From contig JAJAYX010000063.1 of assembly GCA_026785985.1 (NCBI GenBank), positions 1 to 7,503 on the forward strand: a stretch of DNA of 7,503 nucleotides, given 5' to 3'. How positions within the stretch are numbered: the first letter of the stretch is position 1; each line of letters begins with the position of its first letter. The DNA is from Rudanella sp. (lineage in GTDB: Bacteria > Bacteroidota > Bacteroidia > Cytophagales > Spirosomataceae). The translations under genes were made by a program, and so were the position numbers. The notes beneath the pieces were generated by a model. The model was given only the letters and a program-made list of their open reading frames with translations, did not search any database and was not told the origin of the DNA. Shown in pieces: positions 5,564-7,503 of the stretch.

Positions 5564-6865
5564 GTGAAAACTACCGCCCACTGTTGCCTGCTGATCCTTT
5601 CATTTATGCTGGGAACAACCTCATCCACAACGGCCCAAACCCCCGGCGATGCCTTTATCATTGGCGATATGCTGCCCAATGCCCCCGAACTGGCTCCGCG
5701 AGGGGCCTTCGGGGTTGGTGTGCGAACCCTGAAACTGGTTCACCCGGCGCAGGTGGATGTGCTGCATATGAAAGACGGCAAACCCGCGATTTATGACCGC
5801 CCGCTGACGCTTGAAATCTGGTATCCGGCGCGTATTTCCGCTAACAAACCAGCTATCGTGACCTACGAAGAAGTGCTGGGCCGATCGAACGATCCCAAAC
5901 GACCTCTCATTCCGTTCACGTTCACAGGCCGGGCCAGTCGCGATGCCGACTCCGACCCCAGCGGGGGCGTTTATCCACTCATTATCGTCTCGCACGGCTA
6001 CCCTGGGTCGCGCCTATTGTTAACCTACCTGACCGAAAACCTGGCCTCCAAAGGCTACGTTGTGGTGGCTATTGACCATACCGAATCGACCTACCGCGAT
6101 TTGGCCGGTTTCCCCAGCACCTTGCTAAATCGCTCGCTCGATGATCTGTTCGTGCTGAACGAAATGGCCCGCCTGAGTACCAAAACCAGCAGCTCGTTTC
6201 TGGCGGGTTTGCTCGATGCCAACAACACGGCTCTGATTGGTTATTCGATGGGGGGGTATGGGGCACTCAACGTGGTGGGGGCCGGATATAGCCCGCAGGC
6301 CATGAAACTGTTTGGGCAAACCACTGGCGGCAGCACCGCGCTTGAACCCCGCACGATGGCCTCGCCAACCTATAAAGCCTCGCTCGATTCGCGGATCAAG
6401 GCCGTGGTTGCGTTTGCGCCCTGGGGTATGGAACGGGGCGTATGGGATGCCACCGGACTGGCGGGTCTCACGGTGCCAACCTTGTTTGTGGCCGGGAGTA
6501 AAGACGATGTGTCGGGTTACGAAAAAGGCATAAAAGCCATTTATGACGGGGCCATCAACGCCGACCGCTATTTGCTGACCTACGTCAACGCCCGGCACAA
6601 CACGGCTCCCAATCCGCCACCAATAGAGTCGACGAAGCCCGGTGTTGCCCCGGAAGAATACATGCACTTTGCCGAACCCGCCTGGAATGAGAATCGGATC
6701 AACAACATCAACCAGCATTTCGTAACGGCATTTCTGGGGAGTCTCCTGAAAAAACTCGACTATACCCGGTATCTCAATCTCCCCGAAACCGACGCTGCCG
6801 GGCCGTGGACGGGCTTCAAACCCCGCATGTCGGTCGGGCTGGAAATGCGCCACGCAAAGCCGTAG
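5564..6865 (+). CDS. exported alpha/beta hydrolase (PAF-acetylhydrolase/dienelactone hydrolase-like)
   Basis: From GTG 5564 this is a 433-residue serine hydrolase. It starts with a signal peptide (KTTAHCCLLILSFMLGTT, cleavage probably after TTAQ), so it acts in the periplasm or outside the cell. The paired Cys near residues 7-8 are too early for a lipobox. The fold is marked by TLEIWYPA (82-89), the oxyanion-loop motif SHGYPG (143-148), the nucleophile elbow GYSMGGYG with Ser228, an Asp at about 314 in VAGSKDD, and His345 in NARHNTAPNP. This gives a complete Ser-Asp-His triad. Its substrate is unknown; relatives cleave esters. A TTG at 5528 would extend the frame by 12 residues, but it lies inside the ald terminator stem and spoils the signal peptide, so GTG is preferred. 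It converges on the AraC-type gene with a 6-bp gap. Confidence 0.85.
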   Translation: MKTTAHCCLLILSFMLGTTSSTTAQTPGDAFIIGDMLPNAPELAPRGAFGVGVRTLKLVHPAQVDVLHMKDGKPAIYDRPLTLEIWYPARISANKPAIVTYEEVLGRSNDPKRPLIPFTFTGRASRDADSDPSGGVYPLIIVSHGYPGSRLLLTYLTENLASKGYVVVAIDHTESTYRDLAGFPSTLLNRSLDDLFVLNEMARLSTKTSSSFLAGLLDANNTALIGYSMGGYGALNVVGAGYSPQAMKLFGQTTGGSTALEPRTMASPTYKASLDSRIKAVVAFAPWGMERGVWDATGLAGLTVPTLFVAGSKDDVSGYEKGIKAIYDGAINADRYLLTYVNARHNTAPNPPPIESTKPGVAPEEYMHFAEPAWNENRINNINQHFVTAFLGSLLKKLDYTRYLNLPETDAAGPWTGFKPRMSVGLEMRHAKP

Positions 6866-6871
6866 CAAAGA

Positions 6872-7503
6872 TCACGTCTCCACCACGCCAAACACTCGCT
6901 CCGGCGAGTGGCCGTCGGCCAGCAGAAACCCGTTGGGAGTTAGGTTGGTGAACTCCTTGAAATCGCGCACCAGGTGCTGATAATCATAGTAACCCAATTC
7001 CAGCGCAACGCTCAACCAGTCTTTGGCAGGTTGAGCGTTTTTGATTTTCATGGCATTCCCGAAGCGGGCAATGCGGGCATAGAGCTTGGGACTTACCCCC
7101 TCGCGTTCCATAAACTGCCGGTAAAATTGTCGTTGACTCAGGCAGGCCTGATCAGCTAACCAATCCAAGGACATGGTGCCGGGTTGTTGCAACAGAAACC
7201 GACTCACTTTGTCGATGGGCCGCAACTCTTTCCGTTTCGACCTGTTGACCAAATACAACAGAAAATCCTCCACAATCGGGATCATTTCGGTGTAGTGCCG
7301 ACTGTAACTCAGCCGCTCATTCACTAATCGGACCTCCGTGGAAAACACACCTTCGGCATCCACAAAGGAGTTGGTCAGTTCGTGGCTCGGAATACCCGTC
7401 AGGCGAAACAGGGCACCCGGCTGAAATTGCACCTGGAACACCATAAAGTCGCGCCCCACGTGCCGGTTCGTTACTATCGAGTATTGACCGTTCAGGGTAG
7501 ACG
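6872..7503 (-). CDS. AraC family transcriptional regulator (5' partial)
   Basis: The frame runs from the right edge, with no stop, to TGA 6874-6872, so the N-terminus is outside the window; about 209 residues are visible. The visible N-terminal part (GRDFMVFQVQFQPGALFRLTGIPSHEL) resembles the end of the sensory domain found in many Bacteroidota AraC regulators. The C-terminal part is the AraC-type DNA-binding domain with two helix-turn-helix units. The first contains MSLDWLADQACLSQRQFYRQF (about 110-130 of the visible fragment). The second contains WLSVALELGYYDYQHLVRDF (about 162-181) followed by the typical closing TNLTPNGFL. GTG 7459 is in frame but is not the likely start, because coding continues upstream. 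The effector and targets are unknown, and adjacency to the convergent hydrolase does not prove regulation. Confidence 0.9.
   Translation of the reverse strand, partial: STLNGQYSIVTNRHVGRDFMVFQVQFQPGALFRLTGIPSHELTNSFVDAEGVFSTEVRLVNERLSYSRHYTEMIPIVEDFLLYLVNRSKRKELRPIDKVSRFLLQQPGTMSLDWLADQACLSQRQFYRQFMEREGVSPKLYARIARFGNAMKIKNAQPAKDWLSVALELGYYDYQHLVRDFKEFTNLTPNGFLLADGHSPERVFGVVET
6893..6910. repeat. inverted repeat at the 3' ends of the convergent hydrolase and AraC genes
   Basis: CACTCGCTCCGGCGAGTG has perfect 7-bp arms around a TCCG loop. It lies 27 bases past the hydrolase stop and within the last codons of the AraC gene. A short second repeat (GGCCG T CGGCC, 6910-6920) adjoins it. Neither has a T-run, so it might slow RNA polymerase or protect the hydrolase mRNA 3' end, or be chance in GC-rich coding DNA. 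Confidence 0.3.

Noticed and set aside
6125..6868. Long minus-strand open frame (247 codons) opposite the hydrolase
   Set aside because: The hydrolase on the plus strand has a complete catalytic triad and signal peptide; the antisense product has no recognisable domain and is typical of GC-rich coding DNA.
1..7503. Mobile elements, CRISPR arrays, tRNA or rRNA genes, toxin-antitoxin or defence cassettes
   Set aside because: No transposase or integrase motifs, no repeat-spacer pattern, no cloverleaf or rRNA-like stretches, and no small paired genes were seen; all six genes belong to ordinary families.

Overview
The window looks like chromosomal DNA from a Bacteroidota bacterium, most likely a Cytophagales member of the Spirosoma/Larkinella kind. 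This assignment is inference. It rests on a Wzi-type outer-membrane protein with the Bacteroidota hallmark LPFWFRANQYG, a long secreted-type PIG-L deacetylase with fused C-terminal domains, a perfect TAnnTTTG -7 promoter box ahead of ald, and weak Shine-Dalgarno signals at most starts. Base composition is moderately GC-rich in genes and clearly AT-rich in the one long intergenic region.

Layout from left to right: (1) positions 1-2102, plus strand, the C-terminal ~700 residues of a PIG-L family deacetylase cut by the left edge. (2) 2111-3627, minus strand, a capsule-assembly Wzi-family beta-barrel gene whose last 50 codons lie in a different frame, so it is broken by a one-base shift near 2263. 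(3) 3679-4137, minus strand, an Lrp/AsnC-family regulator. (4) 4138-4340, a divergent AT-rich control region with a promoter and three inverted repeats about 30 bp apart. (5) 4341-5474, plus strand, alanine dehydrogenase (ald), followed by a strong intrinsic terminator at 5507-5540. (6) 5564-6865, plus strand, an exported alpha/beta hydrolase. (7) 6872-7503, minus strand, the C-terminal part of an AraC-family regulator cut by the right edge.

The clearest functional unit is the divergent Lrp/AsnC-ald pair. Alanine dehydrogenase interconverts alanine and pyruvate plus ammonia, and Lrp/AsnC regulators commonly sense amino acids, so the regulator probably controls ald through the intergenic dyads. 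The wzi-like gene lies 51 bp downstream of the regulator on the same strand and may be co-transcribed with it. The PIG-L and Wzi genes converge with only 8 bp between them once the Wzi C-terminus is placed correctly. The hydrolase and AraC genes converge with 6 bp between them.

No mobile element, CRISPR array, tRNA, rRNA or clearly new multi-gene system was seen. The observations most worth checking are the frameshifted Wzi gene and the phased dyads upstream of ald.
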